DNA of 31,052 bases from the NCBI GenBank assembly GCA_964407495.1, contig CAYOVP010000020.1:1-31052 (forward strand), written 5' to 3'. Position numbers and translations under genes: made by a program. The stretch's first letter is position 1; each line of letters begins with the position of its first letter. This DNA comes from JAJRZX01 sp964407495. GTDB lineage: Bacteria; Desulfobacterota; GWC2-55-46; JADFVP01. This document shows positions 1-8,287 of the stretch, in pieces. The notes beneath the pieces are model-generated. The model was not told where the DNA came from. It saw only the letters and a program-made list of their open reading frames with translations, and searched no databases.

Positions 1-1471
1 CCTCTGCCCCCCTGCCCCCCTTGCCCTGCCCTGCGCTCCTCGGTCCCTTGCCCGCCTTCTTACCTATGCCAAGGAGTTTTATCTTCTTCCTGAGGGTATT
101 CCTGTTTATGCCCAGGACCTCTGCGGCCCTGAGCTGGTTGCCGCCTGTCCTCTCAAGGACTAGGCGCAGAAGGGGCCTCTCCATGAAGGGCATGATCAGG
201 GCGTAGATATCCTGCCTGCCCCGGGCCTCCATCCTCTCTACAAAGGGCCTGAGCCTGGCGGCTATGAGGTTCTCGAGGGAATCGCCGCCGCGCTCACCTG
301 GCGTAATATTGAGGTCACAGGGGAGTATCTCCATGGTGGACGACAGGAGTACGGCACGGCGTATGACGTTCTCGAGTTCGCGCACATTGCCCGGCCAGTT
401 GTACTTCTTGAGGGCCTCCATGGCCGCAGGCGAGATGGTCCTTGCGCCAGTACCGAACTCCCTTGAGAAACGTGCAAGAAAATGCTCGGCAAGTATTGGT
501 ATGTCAGAGCGCCGTTTTCTGAGAGGCGGCATGGTGATGGTCACTCCTCCGAGGCGGAACCAGAGGTCTTCCCTGAACCTTCCGTTGCGCACCATTGCCG
601 GTATATCCTGGTTCGTAGCGGCTATTATACGCACATCCACCCTGATGGGCCTCTTTCCGCCAACGCGGTAGAACTCCCTCTCCTGGACAACACGGAGGAG
701 CCTGGCCTGCAGGTCAAGGCTCATGTCCCCTATCTCGTCGAGAAAGATGGCCCCTGTATCTGCCAGTTCGAACTTGCCCGGCCTTGCCTCCACCGCGCCT
801 GTAAAGGCTCCCTTCTCATGCCCGAAGAGTTCGCTCTCCACGAGCCCCGCAGGCACTGCCGCTGCATTGAATGCCACGAAGGGGCCGTCCTTGCGGGGGC
901 TCGAGGCGTGGAGGAGACGCGCCATGAGTTCCTTGCCCGTGCCGCTCTCGCCAAGGACCATTACGTCCACGTCGCCTGTGGCAAGCCTGCCAACGGTCTT
1001 GAAGACCTCCTGCACGGCGCGTGACTTTCCCACAAAGACGGTGCTCTCGGCAAGGCCCTCGTCAAGCCTTGTCGAGAGCCTTCGGAGTTTTTTACGCATG
1101 GCCCGGTCCCTGAGGGCCCGCTCCACGATTATCTCAAGTTCATCGAGGTCAAAGGGCTTTCCTATATAATCAAAGGCCCCGAGTTTCATGGCCTCCACCG
1201 TGTTGTCCATGGTTGCCTCGGCTGTCATTACGATAAAGGACGTCTCCCCGGAAAGGGCGCCCGCGTCCCTGAGTATCTCGAGGCCGTTCTTTCCGGGCAT
1301 ATTTATATCGAGAAGCGCGATATCCGGAAGCGCCTCCTTGAGAAGCGCCTCGGCGCCAGGCCCATCAGTGGCCCTTATGGTCTTAAGGCCTTTGTCCGAG
1401 AGAAAACTCTCGAGTATCCAGAGCATGCTCTCGTCGTCATCTGCTATGAGAACTATCTGTTCTTTCTTCAT
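1..1471 (-). CDS. ntrC: NtrC-family sigma-54-dependent response regulator (3' end outside window)
   Basis: Response regulator that, when phosphorylated, hydrolyses ATP to open sigma-54 promoters. At least 490 residues are visible and no stop is reached before base 1. The receiver domain (about 1-120) has the acidic pair D11/D12, phospho-acceptor D55 and K105. The AAA+ domain follows, with Walker A GESGTGK at 174-180, the sigma-54 contact loop GAFTGA at 221-226 and Walker B FLDEIGD near 243-249. A Fis-type HTH (RAAEVLGINRNTLRKK) lies near the visible end, then a Gly/Lys-rich tail. The ATG at 1469-1471 is preceded by AAGGAG. It lies 42 bp after the sensor kinase gene and near glnK-amtB and nirB, which supports the NtrC assignment over other family members. 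The order receiver, AAA+, HTH is certain; nitrogen specificity is inferred from neighbours. Confidence 0.93.
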   Translation of the reverse strand, partial: MKKEQIVLIADDDESMLWILESFLSDKGLKTIRATDGPGAEALLKEALPDIALLDINMPGKNGLEILRDAGALSGETSFIVMTAEATMDNTVEAMKLGAFDYIGKPFDLDELEIIVERALRDRAMRKKLRRLSTRLDEGLAESTVFVGKSRAVQEVFKTVGRLATGDVDVMVLGESGTGKELMARLLHASSPRKDGPFVAFNAAAVPAGLVESELFGHEKGAFTGAVEARPGKFELADTGAIFLDEIGDMSLDLQARLLRVVQEREFYRVGGKRPIRVDVRIIAATNQDIPAMVRNGRFREDLWFRLGGVTITMPPLRKRRSDIPILAEHFLARFSREFGTGARTISPAAMEALKKYNWPGNVRELENVIRRAVLLSSTMEILPCDLNITPGERGGDSLENLIAARLRPFVERMEARGRQDIYALIMPFMERPLLRLVLERTGGNQLRAAEVLGINRNTLRKKIKLLGIGKKAGKGPRSAGQGKGGRGAE

Positions 1472-1513
1472 TGCTCCTTATCCACCGTAAGCGCCCCGGC
1501 AGGTTTCAGACCG

Positions 1514-2722
1514 TCAAGCCCCTGCTCTTTCTCTTGCTCCGAGGCTCGATGACGATATAGGCAGGTACACCCTCACCTCTGTTCCCTCGCCAGGCGTAGA
1601 ATCGATATGCAGAAAACCTCCCTGCTCGCGCACTATCTTCAGCGATACGGGCATGCCGAGACCGCTCCCGCCTTTCTTTGTAGTGTAAAAGGGCGTGAAG
1701 ATGTTCTCGAGGTCCTCTTCCGGTATGCCGCAACCATTGTCCCTTATCTCCACGACGGCCATACGCGCGCCCCTACGCCTTGGCACACTTATGGCCCCTG
1801 GCGCGTCTACCCTGCCCCCGGCGGCCTCATCCTTGCCTTCTAAGCCTTCTACGGTGCCCGAGATGTGAAAGTCCGTGACAATCCGTGTTCCAACGGTGAT
1901 CTCCCCTTCTGCTCCCCCTGGCAGAGCCTCTCTCGCGTTCTTCATGAGGTTCAGAAAAACCTGCACAAGGGCCCCCTCGTCGCCGGTTACAGGAGGTAGC
2001 GAGGGGTCGTACTCACGCCGTACTACGAGACCAGGGTCCTCACCTGTGACGAGGAATATTACGGAATCGAGGAGCCTGTGGATGTTTATTTCCTTCCTGG
2101 CACCGCGTCGCGGCGCCGTAAGCGCGGCCACCTCCATGAGCATGGCATCAAGGCGGTCCGTCTCTCTTATGATTATGTCAGTGTAATCCGAGAGGCCGCT
2201 CTTTTGCGCCTTCTTCGAGAGGAGTTGGGCGGCGGCCCTGATGCCGCCAAGGGGATTTCGTATCTCGTGGACGAGTTTTGCCGCGAAAAAGCCCATGCCA
2301 GAGAGCATGCCGTCCTGTGGCGAGAGGCCCTCAAGGGACTTTCCGCCCGTGCCAAGGTCTCTCACGAAGGCGAGGGCCCCCTTGATGTAGCCATGGGTCG
2401 CATGGACAAGGCCTGTCGTTACGCTCACAGAGAGGGGCCCTCCAAAAGGCCGGTGGATCTTACCCCTCTTCTCGATAAAGACCTTCCTGCCGGAGAGCGT
2501 ATCGTCAATGAGTTCAATGAACCAAGGGTCATGAGGGAAGACCTCATCAAGGGCCCTGCCAATGGCCTTTTTTCTCGACCTGCCCGATATGCGCTCGGCC
2601 ATCTGGTTGAAGACCAGAACCTTCATGGAAAGATCCACATAGACGAGACCTCCCATGAGGCTGTCCAAGACGTCCTCGTAAACCTTCTCCTCTTCTCCCT
2701 TGATGACCATCTTGGCCCCCAT
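1514..2722 (-). CDS. ntrB: NtrB-like PAS-domain sensor histidine kinase
   Basis: Cytoplasmic two-component kinase of 402 residues with no membrane segment, as in NtrB. A PAS domain covers about 14-125. The H-box HEIRNPL has phospho-acceptor H152. The ATPase domain shows an N-box with N262, the G1 box DNGCGIP from D328, the F-box FTPFYTTK and the G2 box GGSGLGM. A low-complexity insertion at about 280-320 separates N-box and G1. The downstream gene on the same strand is the NtrC-type regulator, so it very probably phosphorylates that protein in response to nitrogen status via PII (the partner is inferred). The ATG at 2722 has only a weak AGG upstream. An in-frame ATG at 2710 follows a G-run and is an alternative start. 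Confidence 0.88.
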   Translation of the reverse strand: MGAKMVIKGEEEKVYEDVLDSLMGGLVYVDLSMKVLVFNQMAERISGRSRKKAIGRALDEVFPHDPWFIELIDDTLSGRKVFIEKRGKIHRPFGGPLSVSVTTGLVHATHGYIKGALAFVRDLGTGGKSLEGLSPQDGMLSGMGFFAAKLVHEIRNPLGGIRAAAQLLSKKAQKSGLSDYTDIIIRETDRLDAMLMEVAALTAPRRGARKEINIHRLLDSVIFLVTGEDPGLVVRREYDPSLPPVTGDEGALVQVFLNLMKNAREALPGGAEGEITVGTRIVTDFHISGTVEGLEGKDEAAGGRVDAPGAISVPRRRGARMAVVEIRDNGCGIPEEDLENIFTPFYTTKKGGSGLGMPVSLKIVREQGGFLHIDSTPGEGTEVRVYLPISSSSLGARERAGA

Positions 2723-2743
2723 AATTTTGCCTAAATAATAGGC

Positions 2744-2772
2744 ATTGTAACACGCTCTTCTTCAAAAGACAA
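2744..2772 (-). promoter_or_regulatory. Sigma-70-type promoter of ntrB
   Basis: Read on the minus strand, TTGTCT (2772-2767) and TACAAT (2749-2744) are separated by 17 bases. The start site would fall near 2737, giving a leader of only about 15 bases before the ntrB ATG. Pattern match only. Confidence 0.55.
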
Positions 2773-2861
2773 GATAATGGAGAGTTAAGCGTGGCCCCGG
2801 CACCCGGCGCGGCAAAAGGGGAGTTAGAGTCCCTGGTCCTCGGCAGATAGGGATCGCTCAA

Positions 2862-2907
2862 TACTGGTTTTCTTTGTCTTACTTTCTTTTTTCAAAAAGA
2901 AAGTAAG
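2862..2907 (+). repeat. 46-bp dispersed palindromic element, copy 1
   Basis: A 17-base arm TACTGGTTTTCTTTGTC (2862-2878) runs into an inverted repeat whose arms are CTTACTTTCTTTTT (2878-2891) and its complement (2894-2907). A second copy lies in opposite orientation at 10935-10980 with 41 of 46 identical bases. Four of the five differences make two compensated base pairs in the stem. It lies between the nirB terminator and the ntrB promoter. Confidence 0.8.
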
Positions 2908-2917
2908 GAAAAACCAA

Positions 2918-2954
2918 GTGGGGGGGGAGGGGCTCATGGCCCCTCCCCCCCCAC
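2918..2954 (-). terminator. Probable intrinsic terminator of nirB, G/C homopolymer stem
   Basis: A perfect 16-bp stem (arms 2918-2933 and 2939-2954, loop of 5) built mostly of G8 and G4 runs. On the minus strand it starts 20 bases past the nirB stop and is followed by TTGGTTTTTCC, a T-rich tail. The nirB-sense strand also has four consecutive G-runs between 2929 and 2975, so a G-quadruplex is a competing fold. Confidence 0.7.
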
Positions 2955-2973
2955 TCTCCCACTCCCCCCCACC

Positions 2974-5361
2974 TCAGCCCGCTATCTGCTCCACCCAGGG
3001 GTCGTGTACATGGGAGAGGGCAAGGGCAAGGCGCTGAAGGAGCCCCTCTCTGCGTGCCCTGCATTCCACTACATCGCGCCTTACAGCCTCGAGGCCTACG
3101 CGCTCAATGAACGTCGCGGTTCGCTCGCCGTAATGGGCCTCCTCGCGGTAATACTGGAGAAATGCCCCTGTGATCTGGCGCACCTCATCACCGGTCTTCA
3201 CGGTGCAGAGAAGGTCTGCTCGTCGCGTCTTCGTGCCCCCGCACCCACCGACGTATATCTCCCAGCCGCCCGATATCCCCGTCACGCCTATGTCCTTTAT
3301 GGCAGTCTCGGCACAATTTCTCGGGCACCCAGTAACACCCATCTTCACCTTTGCGGGCGTCCAGAGCCCCTCGAACTCTTTCTCAAGGGCCATGCCGAGG
3401 CCCACGGAGTCCTGCGTGCCGTACCTGCAAAAGGCCGACCCCACACAGGTCTTCACCGTGCGGAGGGCCTTTCCATAGGCATGGCCGGAGTGCATGCCCA
3501 GGTCTTTCCAGACGCGCGGCAGGTCTTCTCTCTTTATGCCAAGGAGATCGAGCCTCTGCCCGCCCGTAACCTTAACAAGGGGCACGTGATATTTTTCGGC
3601 AACCTCTGCGATGCGTCTTAGTTCCCCTGGTGTGGTCACGCCCCCGTACATCCTCGGCACCACGGAGAAGGTCTTGTCTCTCTGTATATTCGCGTGAGTG
3701 CGCTCGTTTACCACCCTTGATGTTGGGTCGTCCTCGCTCTCTCCTGGCCAGACCATGGAGACATAGTAATTTATGGCAGGCCTGCACCTCTCGCACCCAA
3801 CGGTCTCCCATCCAAGGGCGTCCATGACTGCACCGACAGATGTGAGTCTGTTCTCGCGAATATTCCTTATAAGGTCATCGCGTGTATAACGAGTGCAGGC
3901 GCAGATGGCCCGCTCCTCGGCGTGCCCCTGAAAATCAGAGCCAAGGACTGCCTCGAGTATCTGCTCAACGAGCGTTCCGCACCCGCCGCAGGACGTTGCG
4001 GCCTTTGTCTCGCGCTCTACGTCCTCGCGCGTAAAGAGGCCCTTTTCTTCTATGGCTCGGACTATCTCACCCTTAGTAACACCATTACAGCCGCAGACAA
4101 TGGCATCATCGGCGAGGTCGTCGAGGGAGGCCGAAGTCCTGCCCACCATAGCCTCTCCAAAGAGTATGGTTGCACGTTTCTCTGTAATGTCTTTGCCGTC
4201 CATGAGGTGCTGAAAGAGACGCGGACCATCGCTCGTCTCGCCGTAGAGGAGTATTCCCTCTATCCTTCCATCCCTTACGAAGAGTTTCTTGTACGTGCGA
4301 AGCCCCCGGTCAGAGAACTCGATGGTCTCAACGCCTGGCCCGCCGTCTACACTCCCGGCGGAATATAACTCTATGCCCGGGACCTTGAGTTTTGTTGAGA
4401 CAGGCTTGTTGACAAAATACAGCCGCGCGTCCCCTGCAAGGTGGTTGGCAAGGACACGGGCCTGCTCGAAGAGCGGCGCCACAAGTCCGAAGGTTACGCC
4501 CCTATGCTGGACGCACTCGCCAACGGCGTATATAGCTGGGTCATAGGTCTGCATGGTGTCGCTCACCACCACCCCGCGCTCGCAGTACAGCCCCGAGGCC
4601 TGGGCTAGGTCGATATTGGGCCTGATTCCCGTAGAAAGTACAATGATATCTGTCTCAAGTCCGGTGCCATCCTCAAGGGCGATTCCTTCCACCCTATCGC
4701 CACCAATGACCTTCGTCGTCCTTGCGCCAAGGAGTATCTTCATGCCCCGTTTCTCGAGGTCTTCCCTGAGAAGCGAGGCGGCCTCGGCGTCAAGTTGGCG
4801 CTCCATGAGCCTCTCCATGAGGTGGACAACTGTAACCTCTAGGCCAAGGTCCATGAGCCCCCTTGCCGCCTCGAGCCCAAGGAGCCCGCCGCCAAGGACA
4901 ACTGCACGGCGGCTCGCGGCGGCCTCGCGCTTAAGGCGTTCGCAGTCCTCTATGTTACGAAAGGGGATTATGCCTTCCTTGTCTATTCCCTCTATGGGAG
5001 GGACAAAGGGCACCGAGCCCGTTGCGAGGATAAGGGTGTCGTATGGTGCCTCGGTGCCGTCCTCGGCAACTGCTACGCGGCGGCCCCTGTCTATCTTCTT
5101 AACAGGGCTCCCGGCATGGAGCGTGATGCCTTGCTCTTCGTACCAGTCGAAGGCATTGAGCGTTATCTCGTCAATGGTCTTCTCGCCCGTAAGGAGCGAT
5201 GAGAGAAAGACCCTGTTGTAGTTGGGGTGGCACTCCTTGCCGAATACCGTTATCTCGTAGCCTTCGGCGTCGAGGCGCAGTATCTCCTCTATGCAACTCG
5301 TACCTGCCATGCCGCCGCCTATGACAACGAGTTTTCTTCTCGCACTCTTCCTGTTCTTCAT
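2974..5361 (-). CDS. nirB: NirB-type siroheme nitrite reductase, large subunit
   Basis: Cytoplasmic NAD(P)H-dependent reduction of nitrite to ammonium. It has 795 residues against about 847 in E. coli NirB. The N-terminal FAD/NAD oxidoreductase shows GGGMAG at 15-20 and GGGLLG at 157-162. Two BFD-like [2Fe-2S] domains follow, with Cys at 423, 425, 458, 461 and at 487, 489, 523, 526. The sulfite/nitrite reductase half-domain then leads to the 4Fe-4S/siroheme site, C639-x5-C645 and C679-x3-C683. All cofactor ligands are present. The ATG is preceded by AGAGG. No nirD small subunit lies on either side; the neighbours are amtB upstream and the ntrBC pair downstream. With these neighbours an assimilatory role is likely, but respiratory detoxification of nitrite cannot be excluded. 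Confidence 0.95.
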   Translation of the reverse strand: MKNRKSARRKLVVIGGGMAGTSCIEEILRLDAEGYEITVFGKECHPNYNRVFLSSLLTGEKTIDEITLNAFDWYEEQGITLHAGSPVKKIDRGRRVAVAEDGTEAPYDTLILATGSVPFVPPIEGIDKEGIIPFRNIEDCERLKREAAASRRAVVLGGGLLGLEAARGLMDLGLEVTVVHLMERLMERQLDAEAASLLREDLEKRGMKILLGARTTKVIGGDRVEGIALEDGTGLETDIIVLSTGIRPNIDLAQASGLYCERGVVVSDTMQTYDPAIYAVGECVQHRGVTFGLVAPLFEQARVLANHLAGDARLYFVNKPVSTKLKVPGIELYSAGSVDGGPGVETIEFSDRGLRTYKKLFVRDGRIEGILLYGETSDGPRLFQHLMDGKDITEKRATILFGEAMVGRTSASLDDLADDAIVCGCNGVTKGEIVRAIEEKGLFTREDVERETKAATSCGGCGTLVEQILEAVLGSDFQGHAEERAICACTRYTRDDLIRNIRENRLTSVGAVMDALGWETVGCERCRPAINYYVSMVWPGESEDDPTSRVVNERTHANIQRDKTFSVVPRMYGGVTTPGELRRIAEVAEKYHVPLVKVTGGQRLDLLGIKREDLPRVWKDLGMHSGHAYGKALRTVKTCVGSAFCRYGTQDSVGLGMALEKEFEGLWTPAKVKMGVTGCPRNCAETAIKDIGVTGISGGWEIYVGGCGGTKTRRADLLCTVKTGDEVRQITGAFLQYYREEAHYGERTATFIERVGLEAVRRDVVECRARREGLLQRLALALSHVHDPWVEQIAG

Positions 5362-5462
5362 AATGAACCTCTAAGACACCTCCAATCTTCCGGCACCATG
5401 GGCCGTCAATCTATGGAGCGTCGAGTAAAATATCGAAATGTGTGGGTGCCTGAAATAAGAGA

Positions 5463-5489
5463 GGGGCGCGGGGAAAGACCCCGTGCCCC
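5463..5489 (-). terminator. Probable terminator after amtB
   Basis: An 11-bp stem with one G-U pair (arms 5463-5473 and 5479-5489, loop AAAGA) lies 26 bases beyond the amtB stop on the minus strand. It is followed by the pyrimidine-rich CTCTCTTATTTC. It separates glnK-amtB from nirB. Confidence 0.65.
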
Positions 5490-5514
5490 CGGACTCTCTC
5501 CGTTGTTTTCTCTA

Positions 5515-6822
5515 TCAGAGGCTATACCCGCTCTCGCCGTGAAGGGCGTAGTCAAGGCCAGCGACCTCGTCCTCGTCCGTTACCCTGAGGCCGACTACGA
5601 GGTCAACTATCTTTAGGATTATGAAGGTAGCCACAGCCGCAAGCACCATTGTGGCCACTACCCCTATTATCTGCGCCTTCATCTGCCCGGGGTTGCCAAA
5701 GAAGGCACCTTTTGCGCCCACCGAGGCAAAGAGACCCGTTGCCAGTGCCCCCCAGGTGCCGCCAACTCCGTGTATGCCAAAGGCGTCGAGGGCGTCGTCA
5801 TAGCCAAGGGCGGGTTTGACGACCGCCACCATGAAGTAGCAGATAACGCCGCCTACGGCGCCGATGATGATGGCTGATACCGGGCCGACAAAACCCGCGG
5901 CCGGTGTTATGGAGACAAGGCCTGCCACTGCTCCAGAGACGACACCGAGCACAGTGGGCTTGCCCCTGTGGGCCCACTCGACGAAGACCCAGGCAAGGGC
6001 CGCGGCGGCAGAGGCCGTGTTCGTGGTGACAAAGGCCATGGCCGCTATACCGTCTGCGGCAAGAGCGCTCCCTGCGTTGAAGCCGAACCAGCCGAACCAT
6101 AGTATTGCGGCGCCTATGACCGTAAGGGTCATATTGTGTGGGGGCATGTGCTCGCGCGGATAACCCCGCCTCTTTCCAATGACAATGGCAGCCACAAGGG
6201 CCGAGATTCCCGAACTTATATGCACGACTGTACCGCCCGCAAAGTCCAAGGCGCCTGTGGCGCCTATCCAGCCCCCACCCCAGACCCAGTGGCATATGGG
6301 GTCATATACAACGGTAGTCCAGATGAGGCTGAAGATGACCACGGCCGAGAACTTCATCCTACCGGCAACGGCCCCTGTAATGAGGGCCACGGTAATGATG
6401 GCGAACATGCCCTGAAACATCATGAAGAGGATATGCGGTATGCTGCCCTTGGGCTCCATGCCCACATTGGCGAGCCCGAAGAACTCAAAACCCCCGGAGA
6501 GCCCACCGAGCATGTGCGGGGCAAAGGAAAAGGAGTATCCCCAGAGTACCCATTGAACGCTAATGAGGCAGAGGAGGAAGAAACTCTGCATGATGGTTGA
6601 GAGGACGTTCTTCTGCCGTACCATGCCCCCGTAGAAGAGGGCGAGCCCAGGGGTCATGAACATCACAAGGGCCGTTGATATGAGTATCCATGCCGTGTCA
6701 CCGGTGTTTATGGATCCACCATCCCCGGCCAGAGCGAAGATCGGGTAAAAAAGAATAATGACAAAGGGCGCTGCAAAGGCGGTGACCCTCCTCGGAAGGT
6801 GCCTGATGTTCCTCAAAGTCAT
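5515..6822 (-). CDS. amtB: AmtB-type ammonium transporter
   Basis: Inner-membrane ammonium channel of the Amt/Mep/Rh family, 435 residues from the chosen start. An N-terminal signal-like segment (about 11-32, ending ALAG) is followed by eleven predicted membrane helices. The pore twin histidines are H201 (GGTVVHISSG) and H351 (GIHGVGGTWG), and the conserved Asp of the substrate site is near D174 (YDPICHW). The ATG at 6820-6822 has AAGGAG seven bases upstream and is preferred over the in-frame TTG at 6828. The gene follows glnK by 26 bp on the same strand, the classic arrangement in which GlnK plugs the channel when nitrogen is plentiful. Confidence 0.97.
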   Translation of the reverse strand: MTLRNIRHLPRRVTAFAAPFVIILFYPIFALAGDGGSINTGDTAWILISTALVMFMTPGLALFYGGMVRQKNVLSTIMQSFFLLCLISVQWVLWGYSFSFAPHMLGGLSGGFEFFGLANVGMEPKGSIPHILFMMFQGMFAIITVALITGAVAGRMKFSAVVIFSLIWTTVVYDPICHWVWGGGWIGATGALDFAGGTVVHISSGISALVAAIVIGKRRGYPREHMPPHNMTLTVIGAAILWFGWFGFNAGSALAADGIAAMAFVTTNTASAAAALAWVFVEWAHRGKPTVLGVVSGAVAGLVSITPAAGFVGPVSAIIIGAVGGVICYFMVAVVKPALGYDDALDAFGIHGVGGTWGALATGLFASVGAKGAFFGNPGQMKAQIIGVVATMVLAAVATFIILKIVDLVVGLRVTDEDEVAGLDYALHGESGYSL

Positions 6823-6848
6823 GATCAATCTCCTTATACAGTAGATTT

Positions 6849-7187
6849 CTACAGGGCCGCTTCGCCCGTCTCGCCCGTGCGAATACGCACGGCGTCGTCA
6901 ACTGGTATGATGAATATCTTGCCGTCGCCTATCTTGCCCGTCCTCGCGGCGTCCATTATGGCCTTTACTATCTTCGGGGCCATCTCGTCAGAGGAGACGA
7001 CCTCCATCTTTATCTTCGGTAGAAAGTCCACCGTGTACTCGGCGCCGCGGTATATCTCCGTATGTCCCTTCTGCCTGCCAAAGCCGCGCACCTCGGTGAC
7101 GGTCATGCCCTCTATCTGCATCTCGTTTAGGGCCTCTTTCACCTCTTCTATCTTGAAGGGTTTTATAATGGCCATTATCATCTTCAT
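6849..7187 (-). CDS. glnK: PII nitrogen regulatory protein, GlnK type
   Basis: Small trimeric cytoplasmic sensor of ATP/ADP and 2-oxoglutarate, 112 residues, the family's full length. The start reads MKMIMAIIKPFK, matching the canonical PII N-terminus. The T-loop (about 37-55) holds Y51 in EYTVDFLPK, the residue uridylylated in proteobacterial PII. The C-terminal signature GKIGDGKIFI is intact. GAGGAG precedes the ATG. It lies directly upstream of amtB and is therefore called GlnK rather than GlnB. It should also act on the NtrB kinase encoded downstream in this window (family knowledge, not shown by sequence). It is probably transcribed from the sigma-54 promoter at 8186-8202. Confidence 0.96.
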   Translation of the reverse strand: MKMIMAIIKPFKIEEVKEALNEMQIEGMTVTEVRGFGRQKGHTEIYRGAEYTVDFLPKIKMEVVSSDEMAPKIVKAIMDAARTGKIGDGKIFIIPVDDAVRIRTGETGEAAL

Positions 7188-7238
7188 AAAAAGACTCCTC
7201 TTTCTTTGTCATACTGCCCAAGGGGGGCTGATGGTACC

Positions 7239-7254
7239 CCCGGCCAAGGCCGGG
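7239..7254 (-). other. Hairpin between torF and glnK
   Basis: Inverted repeat CCCGGCC-AA-GGCCGGG in the 95-base gap between torF and glnK. There is no T-run behind it on the minus strand, so it is more likely an attenuator or an mRNA end-stabilising stem than a full terminator. No second promoter for glnK was found. Confidence 0.4.
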
Positions 7255-7282
7255 CCTTGTGTAGCGGCTATCTATATTGCCT

Positions 7283-8032
7283 TCAAAAAGAGTAACTCAG
7301 CCCCACGCCGCCGTATACCGTGTAGTCATCACCATCGAGGCTCGTGCTGCGGAGGGCGGCCTGCGCGTCAGTGTTGAAGGCAAAGGTGTAGGCTACCTTG
7401 GGCTCGATGGAAAAGTGCTTTGTCACTGGTATGGCAAGGGAGGCCGAGACCTCGCCGTTATAGAAGTTCGTGAACCTCTGGCCCTTGCGGTCGAGGCCCA
7501 TGATGGCGTTGTGGAAGTTTACGCTCGCCGAGAAACCTCCGTTAAGGGTCATGCCATGGGGAAGATCAACCGAGTGCCCTATGGCAAGGACGAGGAAGCC
7601 GCCCCGGCCCTCGTCAAAGTCGCCGTAATAGGTGATGGAGGGCGAGCCGATGATATCGTAGGCAACGGTAAGATAGAGTTCCTGCGTATCATCAAAGCCG
7701 TCGAGTGCATAGTAGATGTAACCAACGTCAAGAGAGACCTTCTCTATCTCGCGGCTGTAACTGAGCGTAAGGTCTGTCTCCGTATGCTGTGAGTTCTGCA
7801 GGTCTTCGTTGGCCCAGAAGTTCATGGTCACCCCCCTGTAACTCGCCTCCAGCGAGGGCTGAACAACACCGTGGTCGTCGCTCAGTTGCTGGCCGCGCCA
7901 GACGTAATTGGTAAGTATATCCACTGCCGCCGTGCCAGAGACATCTATGGCCATGGCGCAGACAGGGGCGAGCATGGCGACCACGAGAACAACGAGTACG
8001 GTAATAAACCTCTTTTTCATGATTCTCATCAT
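7283..8032 (-). CDS. TorF/Gcw_chp-type outer-membrane beta-barrel protein
   Basis: Secreted protein of 249 residues. The signal peptide covers about 1-28 (hydrophobic core, cleavage after AMA). The mature part begins with DVSGTAAVDIL and carries TNYVWRGQ (41-48), the signature seen in the TIGR02001/TorF putative porin family. Alternating polar and hydrophobic strands and a C-terminal aromatic (YSF) fit insertion by the Bam machinery. It is the first gene after the sigma-54 promoter and precedes glnK-amtB by 95 bp, so it may be a porin induced during nitrogen limitation (inference). The start is unsure: GGAGG lies 13 bases from the first ATG, and ATGs at codons 2 and 5 are possible. Confidence 0.75.
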   Translation of the reverse strand: MMRIMKKRFITVLVVLVVAMLAPVCAMAIDVSGTAAVDILTNYVWRGQQLSDDHGVVQPSLEASYRGVTMNFWANEDLQNSQHTETDLTLSYSREIEKVSLDVGYIYYALDGFDDTQELYLTVAYDIIGSPSITYYGDFDEGRGGFLVLAIGHSVDLPHGMTLNGGFSASVNFHNAIMGLDRKGQRFTNFYNGEVSASLAIPVTKHFSIEPKVAYTFAFNTDAQAALRSTSLDGDDYTVYGGVGLSYSF

Positions 8033-8185
8033 CTTCTCAACTTATCCTCCATTCCTCTGTTTTTTTATCCTTCCGGGCCTTCATGTCTTCACCCCCGCGA
8101 GTCCATTCGCGCCCCAGCCACCGGACGCCATTACCCTCAGAAGGAAGACTTTAAGGCAGTTCCTGCGTATTACTCCTTTCCTATA

Positions 8186-8202
8186 CCGCAACATTGGTGC
8201 CA
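8186..8202 (-). promoter_or_regulatory. Sigma-54 promoter for torF-glnK-amtB
   Basis: Minus strand TGGCACCAATGTTGCGG: the -24 GG (8201-8200) and -12 GC (8189-8188) are exactly ten bases apart and the flanks match TGGCAC-N5-TTGC. The start site would be near 8176. Confidence 0.8.
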
Positions 8203-8287
8203 TAATCGGCCATCAGGCTAAAACACTTATTTTTCAATGGGTTAGTCTCTTGGGGTAGGAATCGGCGGCCTGCGAGCGAAGGTTTTT

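Noticed and set aside
3004..3621. A 205-residue plus-strand frame opposite nirB.
   Set aside because: nirB with its siroheme cysteines occupies this strand pair, and the opposite frame has no domain or start signal.
6823..6828. TTG start two codons upstream for amtB.
   Set aside because: The ATG at 6822 has AAGGAG at ideal spacing, and the TTG lies too close to that site.
7267..7281. Sigma-54-like GG/GC pair upstream of glnK on the minus strand.
   Set aside because: The spacing is eleven, not ten, and the flanking bases do not match TGGCAC or TTGC.
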